From assembly GCF_000019805.1 (NCBI RefSeq), contig NC_010525.1:1054001-1118000 (forward strand): a stretch of DNA of 64,000 nt. The letters are read 5' to 3'. Source of the DNA: Pyrobaculum neutrophilum V24Sta. Its GTDB lineage: Archaea > Thermoproteota > Thermoprotei > Thermoproteales > Thermoproteaceae. A program made the translations under genes and the position numbers. This document shows positions 33,130 through 40,891 of this stretch, one piece after another. How positions within the stretch are numbered: position 1 is the stretch's first letter; each line of letters opens with the position of its first letter. Below the pieces are notes generated by a model that made no database searches, was not told where the DNA came from, and saw only the letters and a program-made list of their open reading frames with translations.

Positions 33130-33822
33130 ATGCCTCTGGCCTACGTCGGGGGTCCTCCCGTGGCTGTTTTCGCCGGCTCCTGGCTCTGTTCCAAATCTCC
33201 CATCGACGGAACGCCGATAGCCCTGGGGGAGCCCTTCGGCGACTGCGACCCCTCCGTGGCGCGGCTCATGTCCATCGCCACCTCCGTCAGGTTAGCTAAG
33301 CAGGCCGGCGCCAGGGTTTTTGTGAGCAGAGAGCTGGGGGAGGACGGCGTAGACGCCGCTTTCGCCGGCGGGGCCGACGGCGTGTTGGAGGAGCTGGACT
33401 ACGAGGTGGGGAGGTACCGCGAGGGGGCTAAGTTCGTGCTTTTCGAGGGCCGCGACGTCGCGGAGGTGGTGAACGCCGTTCGGAGGACGGCCGAGGAGGC
33501 CCGTAGGCCCTTCGACGTGCTTGTGGCCGTCGACTTAGGGCAAGTGGGGGTGTTCGCCCCCTACGTCGACGGGGTGGTTCTTAGGGGCGGGTGGGTGGAG
33601 GTGGAAGTGGGGGCTACCGAGGTTCTCCCCGAGGTTGGAAGATGTGTACACTGCGGCGTTGACTACCTAATGTACAGCGGGGCGCTCCGCAGATGTCTAT
33701 ACTGCGGTAGAAGGCTGGCTAGGGTTGTGACCTCGGTGAGACCTCCTAGGTCTAGGGCCGTGTTCCGCTCTATATATCGAAAATATGCAAGTTTGCCAAA
33801 GATACGACTTAAAATTGTTTAA
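33130..33822 (+). CDS. Hypothetical protein with C-terminal zinc-ribbon
   Basis: 230 residues, not recognised. The first 170 residues look like an alpha/beta domain (VAVFAGSWLCSKSPIDG, VRLAKQAGARVFVS, PFDVLVAVDLGQVGVF, YVDGVVLRGGWVEVEVG). The C-terminal part has a probable zinc-ribbon CVHC...CLYC followed by a basic tail. The zinc-ribbon and the basic tail suggest nucleic acid or protein binding. It diverges from the radical SAM gene. Confidence 0.6.
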   Translation: MPLAYVGGPPVAVFAGSWLCSKSPIDGTPIALGEPFGDCDPSVARLMSIATSVRLAKQAGARVFVSRELGEDGVDAAFAGGADGVLEELDYEVGRYREGAKFVLFEGRDVAEVVNAVRRTAEEARRPFDVLVAVDLGQVGVFAPYVDGVVLRGGWVEVEVGATEVLPEVGRCVHCGVDYLMYSGALRRCLYCGRRLARVVTSVRPPRSRAVFRSIYRKYASLPKIRLKIV

Positions 33823-33942
33823 ACTAGTCGGCGGAATCCGCCGGATGTATACCCCTCGGGCTCATAAATGTACTTATCTATAATAATAATAGTTTTCCCT
33901 ATATAGCGAGTTATACTTATATAACCGGGTATACTCAGCCGT
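33823..33942 (+). promoter_or_regulatory. ppsA upstream region
   Basis: A 120-base A/T-rich gap. It starts with an inverted repeat GGCGGAATCCGCC (33830-33842), a possible 3' structure for the preceding gene. CTTATATAACC at 33916-33926 is about 22 bases before the ppsA ATG and is the likely TATA box. Several other A/T tracts (33870-33910) have no obvious role. Confidence 0.5.
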
Positions 33943-36375
33943 ATGCGGTTTATTAAGTGGATTAGCGAGGTTGGGAAAAACGACATCGTGTTGGTGGGGG
34001 GCAAAGGCGCTAACCTCGGCGAGGTGGCGCGCATAGCCCAGGTACCCCCGGGCTTCGTAGTAACCTCGGAGGCTTTTCGCTACTTCCTAGAGGCCACGGG
34101 GCTTAGGGAAAGGATCAAGGGGGTGCTCTCCGAGTTTATCACTAAGGGCGAGCCTGAGGAGTACGAGAAGGCGAGCGCCGAGATCCGCAAGATGGTGGAG
34201 AGCTCCCCGCTCCCCGCCGACTTGGAGAAGGAGATAGCCGAGGCGTACGCGAGGCTGTGTGAAATCACCGGGGTGAAGAACGTCGCTGTCGCCGTGAGAA
34301 GCTCAGCCACGGCTGAGGACATCCCCGAGGCCTCCTTCGCGGGCCAGCAGGACACCTACCTCAACGTGCGGGGGGTTGAAAACGTGGTGACGTACGTCAA
34401 AAAGGTCTGGAGCTCCCTCTACACGGCGCGCGCCTTGTACTACCGCGAAAAGATGGGCATCCCCCACGAGAAGAGCCTCATGGCCGTCGTCGTGCAGAAG
34501 CTCGTCAACGCCAGATCCGCCGGCGTTATGTTCACCCTCGACCCCACCAACGGCGATAGGTCGAAGGTGGTGATCGAGGCGAGCTGGGGCCTAGGCGAGG
34601 GGGTAGTAAGAGGCATCGTAACCCCCGATGAGTACGTCGTCGATAAGGCCACGATGAAGATCGTCGAGAAGAGGATATCGACTAAGAAGGTAGCCGTCGT
34701 GAGAGACGACGGCGGTCTCACCAAGGAGGTGGAGCTTCCTCTAGACAAGGCCCAGGCACCGGCTCTCGAAGACAGCGAGGTGGTTGAGCTGGCGAAGATG
34801 GCCGTCAAGCTGGAGCAACACTACGGCCACCCCGTGGATATCGAGTTCGCCGTAGATGCAGACATGGCGTTTCCACAAAACCTCTTCATACTGCAGGCTA
34901 GGCCTGAGACCGTGTGGTCGAGGAAACAAGCCGAGGTTAAGAAGGAGGAGGGGGCGCCGGCCGGCGCTGTGGTTGTGAGGGGTATCGCCGCCAGCCCGGG
35001 CGTTGCCGTGGGAGCCGCCAAGGTGTGTCTCACCCTTGACGACGCTAAGAAGAAGCTGAAGAAGGGCGACATCTTGGTCACGAAGATGACGGACCCCGAC
35101 TGGGTGCCTTACATGCGTCTGGCGGCCGCCATCGTGACGGACGAGGGCGGTCGGACGTCGCACGCCGCTATCGTGAGCAGAGAGCTGGGCATACCGGCGG
35201 TGGTGGGCACTGGAAACGCCACCTCGGTGTTGAAAGACGGCGAGATCTACACGGTAGACGGGAGCAGAGGCGTGGTGCTCGCGGGGGCGGCGGCTGAGAA
35301 GGCTGAGGAGAGGAAGCCTGCAGAGGGGGCGGCGGTGGCGCCTAAGGAGATAATCCTCCACATATACCGCTCCATCCCCACCGGGACCAAGGTCTATATG
35401 AACCTAGGCGAGCCGGACAAGATAGACGAGTACAAGGACTTGCCCTTCGACGGAATTGGCCTCATGAGGATTGAGTTCGTCATCTCCAGCTGGGTGGGGC
35501 AACACCCGCTGTACCTCCTCTCCATCGGGAAGGAGGACAAGTTCGTCTCGAAGATGGCGGAGGGCATCGCTAAGGTGGCCTCGGCCATATATCCAAGGCC
35601 CGTCGTGGTGAGGTTCAGCGACTTCAAGTCTAACGAGTACAGGGGGTTGGAGGGGGGCGAGAAGTTCGAGCCCGAGGAGCGCAACCCGATGTTGGGCTGG
35701 CGCGGCGTATCGCGCTACATCTCGCCGCAGTATGAGAAGGCGTTTAGGCTGGAGCTGAAGGCCATAAAGAAGGCGAGGGAGGAGATGGGCCTCACCAACG
35801 TCTGGGTTATGGCGCCCTTTGTGAGAACGGTGTGGGAGGCTGAGAGGTTCGCCAAGCTCCTCGAGGAGGAGGGCCTCGTCGGCGACCGCGACTTCAAGGT
35901 GTGGGCTATGGCGGAGGTGCCGTCTATCGCCTTCATGGTAGAGGAGTTCTCCCAGTACTTCGACGGCTTCTCCATAGGGTCTAACGATCTAACTCAGCTC
36001 GTGCTCGGCGTAGATAGAGACAACGACATCTTGGTGCGCATCAACCCGAAGTACTTCGACGAGCGGGAGGCGCCAGTGCTGAGGGCTATATACGAGCTCA
36101 TCAGGAGGGCCCACAAGATGGGCCGCACAGTCTCGATATGCGGCCAGGGCCCCTCCGTCTATCCGCAGCTCGTGGAGTTCCTGGTGAGAGCTGGCATAGA
36201 CAGCATCTCTGTAAACCCCGACGCCGTGTTGCAGACCAGGGTACAGGTGGCGTCTGTGGAGCTCAAGGTCTTGAGGGAGAGGCTTGACGCTATATACAGC
36301 GCTTTATACAAACACGACGAGCAGGCCGAGTTCTACGAGATTTTGAAGAAGGTATTTGGGAAGGTTAACTACTAA
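33943..36375 (+). CDS. ppsA: Phosphoenolpyruvate synthase
   Basis: Makes PEP from pyruvate and ATP, a gluconeogenic step. 810 residues, normal length. Domains in order: ATP-grasp nucleotide-binding domain ([60 protein letters not shown]); swivelling phosphohistidine domain ([21 protein letters not shown], catalytic His near 406); TIM-barrel PEP domain ([28 protein letters not shown], and catalytic Cys in [10 protein letters not shown]). Confidence 0.96.
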   Translation: MRFIKWISEVGKNDIVLVGGKGANLGEVARIAQVPPGFVVTSEAFRYFLEATGLRERIKGVLSEFITKGEPEEYEKASAEIRKMVESSPLPADLEKEIAEAYARLCEITGVKNVAVAVRSSATAEDIPEASFAGQQDTYLNVRGVENVVTYVKKVWSSLYTARALYYREKMGIPHEKSLMAVVVQKLVNARSAGVMFTLDPTNGDRSKVVIEASWGLGEGVVRGIVTPDEYVVDKATMKIVEKRISTKKVAVVRDDGGLTKEVELPLDKAQAPALEDSEVVELAKMAVKLEQHYGHPVDIEFAVDADMAFPQNLFILQARPETVWSRKQAEVKKEEGAPAGAVVVRGIAASPGVAVGAAKVCLTLDDAKKKLKKGDILVTKMTDPDWVPYMRLAAAIVTDEGGRTSHAAIVSRELGIPAVVGTGNATSVLKDGEIYTVDGSRGVVLAGAAAEKAEERKPAEGAAVAPKEIILHIYRSIPTGTKVYMNLGEPDKIDEYKDLPFDGIGLMRIEFVISSWVGQHPLYLLSIGKEDKFVSKMAEGIAKVASAIYPRPVVVRFSDFKSNEYRGLEGGEKFEPEERNPMLGWRGVSRYISPQYEKAFRLELKAIKKAREEMGLTNVWVMAPFVRTVWEAERFAKLLEEEGLVGDRDFKVWAMAEVPSIAFMVEEFSQYFDGFSIGSNDLTQLVLGVDRDNDILVRINPKYFDEREAPVLRAIYELIRRAHKMGRTVSICGQGPSVYPQLVEFLVRAGIDSISVNPDAVLQTRVQVASVELKVLRERLDAIYSALYKHDEQAEFYEILKKVFGKVNY

Positions 36376-36404
36376 AATTTTATTTTACCGGCTCTTTACC
36401 CCCT

Positions 36405-36518
36405 ATGGATCTCGCTCTTGTGAGCCTTATTTCGGCCTCCTTAGCGGCTGCGACCTCCTTTCTGGTGCTTCTCTTCTTTGTAAAGAGGATCTTTTCCAGG
36501 CTACTCTCTAGGGAGTAG
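36405..36518 (+). CDS. 37-codon single-span membrane ORF, in frame with the MscS-like gene
   Basis: Reads MDLALVSLISASLAAATSFL, then VLLFFVKRIFSRLLSRE and TAG. One membrane helix with a basic cytoplasmic end. TTTTATTTTACC at about 36378-36389 is placed as a TATA box for ATG 36405. The stop TAG is followed by three sense codons and then the GTG of the MscS-like gene in the same frame, so this may be the missing first transmembrane helix of that channel. Confidence 0.55.
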   Translation: MDLALVSLISASLAAATSFLVLLFFVKRIFSRLLSRE

Positions 36519-36527
36519 CTATACCTC

Positions 36528-37112
36528 GTGGAGGTTTTGGCGTCTCTGTTCTCCTTTTCGCTTTTTCTAGCTATTGTGTCCCCGGTGGCGCAACTCCACT
36601 TCCTATTCTATCTCGTCTTTGCTGTTTTCGTGATCGCCATGGGGGTGTTGGCTCTCGGCACGAGGAGGATACTGGAGCAGTTTCTGACTGGGCTGTTTGT
36701 GGCTAGAGTTGTGGATCTACACGTGGGCGACTACATAGAGCTTGGCGACATGAGGGGCTACGTGACGGCGCTTGAGGACGCGTATATAGTGCTGAAGGAC
36801 CCGCGCCGGGAGTACATCTACATCCCGTACACTGTGCTTCTCCAGAGCCCCTTTAGGCGGGTGAGGTCGCCCGAGGGCCACGAGGTGAGAATTAGGCTTT
36901 TCATCCCGCACGGCCGCGACCTTAGGAGGATACGCGAGGTGGTTTCAGAGACGGCGCGGGATTTCGGCCTCGACAAGCTTAGCGTCGACGTCGAGAGGAT
37001 CGGGATAAGGGGGGTGTTGCTGGCTGTGCGGGGGCTGTTGAGGGACCCGCGTCAGGAGGACGAGCTGAGGTACGCCATTTTGGATAGGGTTTACGCCGAA
37101 CTACAACGCTAG
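36528..37112 (+). CDS. MscS-like mechanosensitive channel family protein, short
   Basis: 194 residues: two membrane helices (VLASLFSFSLFLAIVSPVAQL and FLFYLVFAVFVIAMGVLAL), then the MscS beta domain (VGDYIELGDMRGYVTALEDAYIVLKDPRREYIYIPYTVL) and an alpha/beta C-terminal domain. Bacterial MscS has three helices; here the first seems to be encoded by the 37-codon frame before the TAG at 36516. No separate promoter is visible for GTG 36528. Confidence 0.75.
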   Translation: MEVLASLFSFSLFLAIVSPVAQLHFLFYLVFAVFVIAMGVLALGTRRILEQFLTGLFVARVVDLHVGDYIELGDMRGYVTALEDAYIVLKDPRREYIYIPYTVLLQSPFRRVRSPEGHEVRIRLFIPHGRDLRRIREVVSETARDFGLDKLSVDVERIGIRGVLLAVRGLLRDPRQEDELRYAILDRVYAELQR

Positions 37113-37264
37113 GGCGGCCGCGCCCCGGTGGGCGCCCCCGGCGTCTCTACGAGTTCGGGTATGTATGCGGGGAGCCTGGGCGGCCGCTGTCGGCGCCTCC
37201 GCCGGCGTCGATGTCGTATAGGGAGGCCGGATAAATATAAAAAGGGGTGGTGTCTGGCTGGTTC
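37113..37264 (+). promoter_or_regulatory. Upstream region of rps5
   Basis: GC-rich gap with GGGCGGCCGC-type text twice (37111-37121 and 37179-37189) and no convincing gene. GATAAATATAAAAAG at 37230-37244 is the TATA region for the S5 start at 37265. Confidence 0.5.
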
Positions 37265-37873
37265 GTGAGCGTCGTCGATTTAAGTATTTGGGAGCCAAGG
37301 ACAGAGCTTGGGCGTCTGGTGAAGGAGGGGAAGATAAGGACTATAGACGAGGTCTTTGCCAATAACTACATCATCAAGGAGCCTGAGATAGTGGACGTGT
37401 TGGTGCCTGGGCTGAAGCAGGAGCTCTTGAATGTGAACTTGGTGCAACGCCAGACGCATGCCGGTGAGCGCAACCAGTTCCAAGCCGTGGTGGTTGTTGG
37501 AAACGAAGATGGCTATGTTGGTGTTGGGATCGGCAAGGCTAGGCAGGTGAGGCAGGCTATCGAGAAGGCCACTAGGGAGGCGAAGCTCAACTTGACCCCG
37601 GTTAGACGCGGCTGCGGCTCCTGGAAGTGTTCCTGTGACGAGCCCCACAGCGTGCCTATCGTGGTGAGGGGGAAGTCGGGGAGCGTAGAGGTGACGTTGA
37701 TCCCAGCGCCGAAGGGCGTGGGTCTTGTGGCTGGAGATGTGGCGAAGGCTGTCTTGAGGCTTGCTGGCGTTAGGGACGTCTGGACAAAGACGCGTGGGGA
37801 TACTAGGTCGACTCTTAACTTCGCCATGGCGGTCTACAACGCTCTGAGAAACACCTACTACTTCAGGGTATGA
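37265..37873 (+). CDS. rps5: 30S ribosomal protein S5
   Basis: 202 residues. [52 protein letters not shown] and [18 protein letters not shown] are hallmarks of archaeal S5. GTG at 37265 chosen since TATA spacing fits and the protein then starts [16 protein letters not shown]. Overlaps L30 by 4 bases. Confidence 0.96.
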   Translation: MSVVDLSIWEPRTELGRLVKEGKIRTIDEVFANNYIIKEPEIVDVLVPGLKQELLNVNLVQRQTHAGERNQFQAVVVVGNEDGYVGVGIGKARQVRQAIEKATREAKLNLTPVRRGCGSWKCSCDEPHSVPIVVRGKSGSVEVTLIPAPKGVGLVAGDVAKAVLRLAGVRDVWTKTRGDTRSTLNFAMAVYNALRNTYYFRV

Positions 37874-38397
37874 TAGCCAAGGTCGTATACCCGAGATACG
37901 CCGTAATACGGCTGAGGGGTATACCCACCACGCCCCGGGACATCGCCGCAACCCTCGACCTCCTCCGCCTTAGGAGGAAGTTCACAATGACCGTCGTGGT
38001 GGGGTCCCCCGACGTGTTGGGCATGATAGAGAAGGCCAACGACTGGATCACCTGGGGCGAGATAGACGCCAACACCCTGGCCGAGGTGTTGAAGAGGAGG
38101 GGGCGGCTCGTGGGCGATAGGCCTCTTACGCTGGAGCATCTGCAGAGGTGGGGGTGGAGATCCTTCGAGGAGGTGGCTCTGGCCTTTGTAGCCGGCGAGA
38201 TTGACCGCCTCTCCTGCGGCAGGAAAGTCCCCGCGAGGGAGGGCCAGAGGGCCCCGTGTATACCATACCTAAAGCCCTTCTTTAGACTGCACCCGCCGCG
38301 GGGAGGCTTAAACAGCCTAAAGCTACACTTCTCCGTGGGCGGAGATCTGGGATACAGAGGACCTTTGATAAACGACCTAATCAGGAGGATGCTCTAG
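37870..38397 (+). CDS. rpl30: 50S ribosomal protein L30 (L7e-type)
   Basis: 175 residues, archaeal L30 with the C-terminal extension shared with eukaryotic L7. [20 protein letters not shown] and [14 protein letters not shown] are typical. It is coupled to S5 by an ATGA overlap, the usual S5-L30 order of the spc operon, but the next spc gene (L15) is not here. Confidence 0.95.
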   Translation: MIAKVVYPRYAVIRLRGIPTTPRDIAATLDLLRLRRKFTMTVVVGSPDVLGMIEKANDWITWGEIDANTLAEVLKRRGRLVGDRPLTLEHLQRWGWRSFEEVALAFVAGEIDRLSCGRKVPAREGQRAPCIPYLKPFFRLHPPRGGLNSLKLHFSVGGDLGYRGPLINDLIRRML

Positions 38398-38471
38398 GCG
38401 CAAGCGCCTGCGCGCAAAACCCTGCCCGGCACCTGCCCATCCTCGCCGCTACGGAGGGTTTTTTAAAGTGG

Positions 38472-38645
38472 ATGTGTGTGGTGTTCGTGGTGGCGGTGAT
38501 CCACGTGTTGGGGGTCCACGCGTATTCGTTTGTGAGGTACGGGGTAGACCCCCACGACGACGTTGAGACTGCCGTGAAGAAGCTGGAGGCCAAGGCGCCC
38601 CACCTGGCCCAGTTTCTGAGGGAGGCTAGCTACTACCTACATTAA
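38472..38645 (+). CDS. Small membrane-associated protein, paralog of the gene at 1459
   Basis: 57 residues, reading MCVVFVVAVIHVLGVHAYSF followed by VRYGVDPHDDVETAVKKL. Most differences from the copy at 1459 are synonymous or conservative until the last nine residues, where the C-termini diverge. About 34 bases around the start (CGCCGCTACGG then AGGGTTTTTTAAAG and on) are identical in both copies. Too short for ordinary gene-length cutoffs. Function unknown. Confidence 0.7.
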   Translation: MCVVFVVAVIHVLGVHAYSFVRYGVDPHDDVETAVKKLEAKAPHLAQFLREASYYLH

Positions 38646-38664
38646 CCTCTGTTTGTATTTTTCC

Positions 38665-39801
38665 GTGTCTATCTGTGTGAAGTGTGGCGGGCGTAAGCTC
38701 TTATGCGGCCTTCGGCGCTGTCCTATCGAGGATAGGGTGGCTGCGTTTAAGATAGCCTTGCGTAGAAGCTGGGGGCTTGAGGTGTTTGGCTCCACGCCTC
38801 CTGCGGCTGTGGTGGGGGAGGCGGGGTGGCCAGCTGTATCGGTGTATTTTGGGGAGCCGCCCGATGTGTTTGGAGAAGAGGCTAGGTTCTACGACGACCC
38901 GACATCGATGTGGGGGCTTCCGCTTGAGGAGATAGCGCGTCGGAGGAGCTATATGGCCTTCGGCGTGAAGAGGGCCAAGTCGCCTTGGGAGCTGGGGGAG
39001 TTGCCCTACGTGTATATCTCCGCTAAGCCCGTCGACGTGGAGATGAGGTTCGCCAAGGCCCCGCTACCGCAGATACGGTTTGACCTGTTTGAGAAGCCTA
39101 TGGGGCCGAGGGCCCCCCTTGAGCGGGCTAGGGTTGTTGAGAACCCATCGGTGCCTCCTCCCCTCGACAGGCTTATCTGGGACGACGTATCTGCTTCTGA
39201 GGCGGCGGTGGAGCTCTACGCGAGGGGTGTCGACATCTATACAATCCAGAGGGCCTTCTCCCTCGGCCTACTGGGCGCTAGGCACAGGAGGCGGCTTGTG
39301 CCGTCGAGGTGGGGGATTACGGCGGTGGACGTGGCCGTTGGCAACTGGCTCGCCGGCAGGGTAAGGACGTTGCCGGAGGTTGGGGGGATCTTATACGGCT
39401 ACGGCGAATACCTCGACAACCGCTATCTTGTGGCCGTGGTGCCGGGTCCGCTGAGGTTTGTCTACCTTGAGCGTTGGCAGTCGGGGGGCGAGGTGGCCGA
39501 GATCTTGGTAAAGGAGGACGTGAGGGGGGCGCGCTCTGCCATGGACGGGGGGTTCGAGGCGGCTAGAGTTGCCCTTTTGGAGAAGCTGGCTTCCATGGGC
39601 CGGAGGGGCTCCGTCGCGGTGGTGAGGTGGATAGGGGAGGGCTACTACGTCTCCGTGGGGAACTGGCAGATTAGGGAGACGGTTAGGAGGATCCAGCTGA
39701 GGCCTATGGACGAGGAGTATAGGCGGTATGTGGAAAGAGTTGGGAGAGACCCCCTCGACCTTTTGCCGAGGGGGAGAGCCCTAACCGACTTTCTGTCCTA
39801 G
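38665..39801 (+). CDS. nre: Nre family DNA repair protein
   Basis: Archaeal Nre (NreA/NreB) protein, about 378 residues; in Haloferax NreA takes part in DNA-damage repair and binds PCNA. N-terminal zinc finger CVKCGGRKLLCGLRRCP is clear. PPAAVVGEAGWPAVSVYFG, DDPTSMWGLPLEEI and RRRLVPSRWGITAVD are family motifs. The C-terminus RALTDFLS is a weak match to a PCNA-binding box. The start is uncertain: GTG 38665 or TTG 38653. Confidence 0.87.
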   Translation: MSICVKCGGRKLLCGLRRCPIEDRVAAFKIALRRSWGLEVFGSTPPAAVVGEAGWPAVSVYFGEPPDVFGEEARFYDDPTSMWGLPLEEIARRRSYMAFGVKRAKSPWELGELPYVYISAKPVDVEMRFAKAPLPQIRFDLFEKPMGPRAPLERARVVENPSVPPPLDRLIWDDVSASEAAVELYARGVDIYTIQRAFSLGLLGARHRRRLVPSRWGITAVDVAVGNWLAGRVRTLPEVGGILYGYGEYLDNRYLVAVVPGPLRFVYLERWQSGGEVAEILVKEDVRGARSAMDGGFEAARVALLEKLASMGRRGSVAVVRWIGEGYYVSVGNWQIRETVRRIQLRPMDEEYRRYVERVGRDPLDLLPRGRALTDFLS

Positions 39802-40097
39802 CCTATGTAGAGTCTTCCATCGGCCGTGGAGCCTATTTTCAGCAGGCCCTCGGTCTTGTTTATATAGAGGATGCGGCTTCGGGGAAGCGTCAGGCCGCAG
39901 GAGAGGAGGACCGCTTCGCCGTCGTAGGCGATATTGACTCGGCCGTAGACGTGGATCTCCGACCCTGGGTTTTCCAGCGCTATCTTGGCCGCCTGGCATA
40001 CCGCCGGCGTGCTGGGGGCATGCTGGGCGATAAACGCGGCGAGGGCGGCTATCGCGAGCGCGTTTACCGCCGCGAGGTGGATGACGTCGTCTACCAT
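39798..40097 (-). CDS. Exported/anchored small protein, filament locus
   Basis: 99 residues, unrecognised. N-terminal hydrophobic helix (VIHLAAVNALAIAALAAFIA) followed by a probable beta-rich domain with two cysteines (VCQAA and LSCGL). One sequon, NKT. Last gene of the 17-gene minus-strand locus; overlaps the gene before it by 7 bases and the convergent nre by 4. Confidence 0.65.
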   Translation of the reverse strand: MVDDVIHLAAVNALAIAALAAFIAQHAPSTPAVCQAAKIALENPGSEIHVYGRVNIAYDGEAVLLSCGLTLPRSRILYINKTEGLLKIGSTADGRLYIG

Positions 40098-40360
40098 GGG
40101 CTAAAGCGGCAGCTTAGGTTTAACGCCCTGTATGCAACGCCCGGAGGCGCCTCTATGGGCCCAGACGCAGAGCAACGGACCAAGCCGGTGACTCTATACA
40201 CGGCTGTGGGATCGCCCATCTCGGCGTAGCGCAGTGCCTCGGGCCAGTATATGAAGAGGGGTGAAAGGTCGACTCTGTATATCTGGATGGGCTTTATAAA
40301 CGCCAGCGTTGACACGGCAACGGCGAAGATCATGGGGATTAGGGCCAGCTCTAGACGCAT
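40091..40360 (-). CDS. Exported/anchored small protein, filament locus
   Basis: 89 residues, unrecognised. Starts MRLELALIPMIFAVAVSTLA, a single hydrophobic helix, then an outside domain with two cysteines (VRCSA and LSCRF). It is preceded by a TAA-NN-TTTTT-C linker of 30 bases, and overlaps the next gene by 7 bases. Confidence 0.65.
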   Translation of the reverse strand: MRLELALIPMIFAVAVSTLAFIKPIQIYRVDLSPLFIYWPEALRYAEMGDPTAVYRVTGLVRCSASGPIEAPPGVAYRALNLSCRFSPW

Positions 40361-40390
40361 GGCTGTGGTGCGCCGCGCGGGAGAAAAACC
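40361..40390 (-). promoter_or_regulatory. 30-base T5 linker
   Basis: Minus strand: after the upstream TAA stop, GGTTTTTCTCCC..., ending at the next ATG. T5 tract at 40384-40388, 24-28 bases before ATG 40360. One of six alike in this locus. Confidence 0.6.
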
Positions 40391-40891
40391 TTAACACCAG
40401 ACCAGTACTGCCCTTATTTTGACGGTCATGTTGGCGTAGATGTAGGACTCCTCCGCCGTCTCAGGTCTGAAGTCTGTGCCCACGTCGCACATGGGAACTA
40501 CGTGGGTAAACACCGTGGTGTTCCCCCGCGCCTCCGCCGTTGGGAAAATTATGGAGCACCTCGTGAGATATACCGTGTTGTTCCGCGCCGTAAACGTCTT
40601 GTTCAACATTTCCCATATGGGCGGACACTGCCCAATGGCCACCGCGTAGAGGGGGAGGCCCGGTCCGCCTCCTTCCACGATCCAGCGTCCTCCTCTGTAG
40701 ACGTAGTAGACAGTGTAGGCCCGAATAGACAGGGGCGTCTCCGCCTTCGCCGGCTTTCCGCTTGCTATGGAGGAGGCAAGCGCCCGTAGTGAGAAGTCGG
40801 CGGAGGCAACGGCGTTGATCGTAGAAGTCGCCACAAGCGCGGTGGCTACTACAGCCGCCACCAACGCCAGGAGGTACCTCGCCGTCAACAT
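40391..40891 (-). CDS. Exported/anchored protein, filament locus
   Basis: 166 residues from ATG 40891. Signal or anchor helix LLALVAAVVATALVATSTINAV, then an outer domain with four cysteines (GQCPP, TRCS, PMCDV and a C-terminal WC) and several sequons (NKT, NTT, NMT). Unrecognised; its layout suggests a minor filament or surface subunit. The start overlaps the stop of the 991-residue gene by 7 bases. Confidence 0.7.
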   Translation of the reverse strand: MLTARYLLALVAAVVATALVATSTINAVASADFSLRALASSIASGKPAKAETPLSIRAYTVYYVYRGGRWIVEGGGPGLPLYAVAIGQCPPIWEMLNKTFTARNNTVYLTRCSIIFPTAEARGNTTVFTHVVPMCDVGTDFRPETAEESYIYANMTVKIRAVLVWC

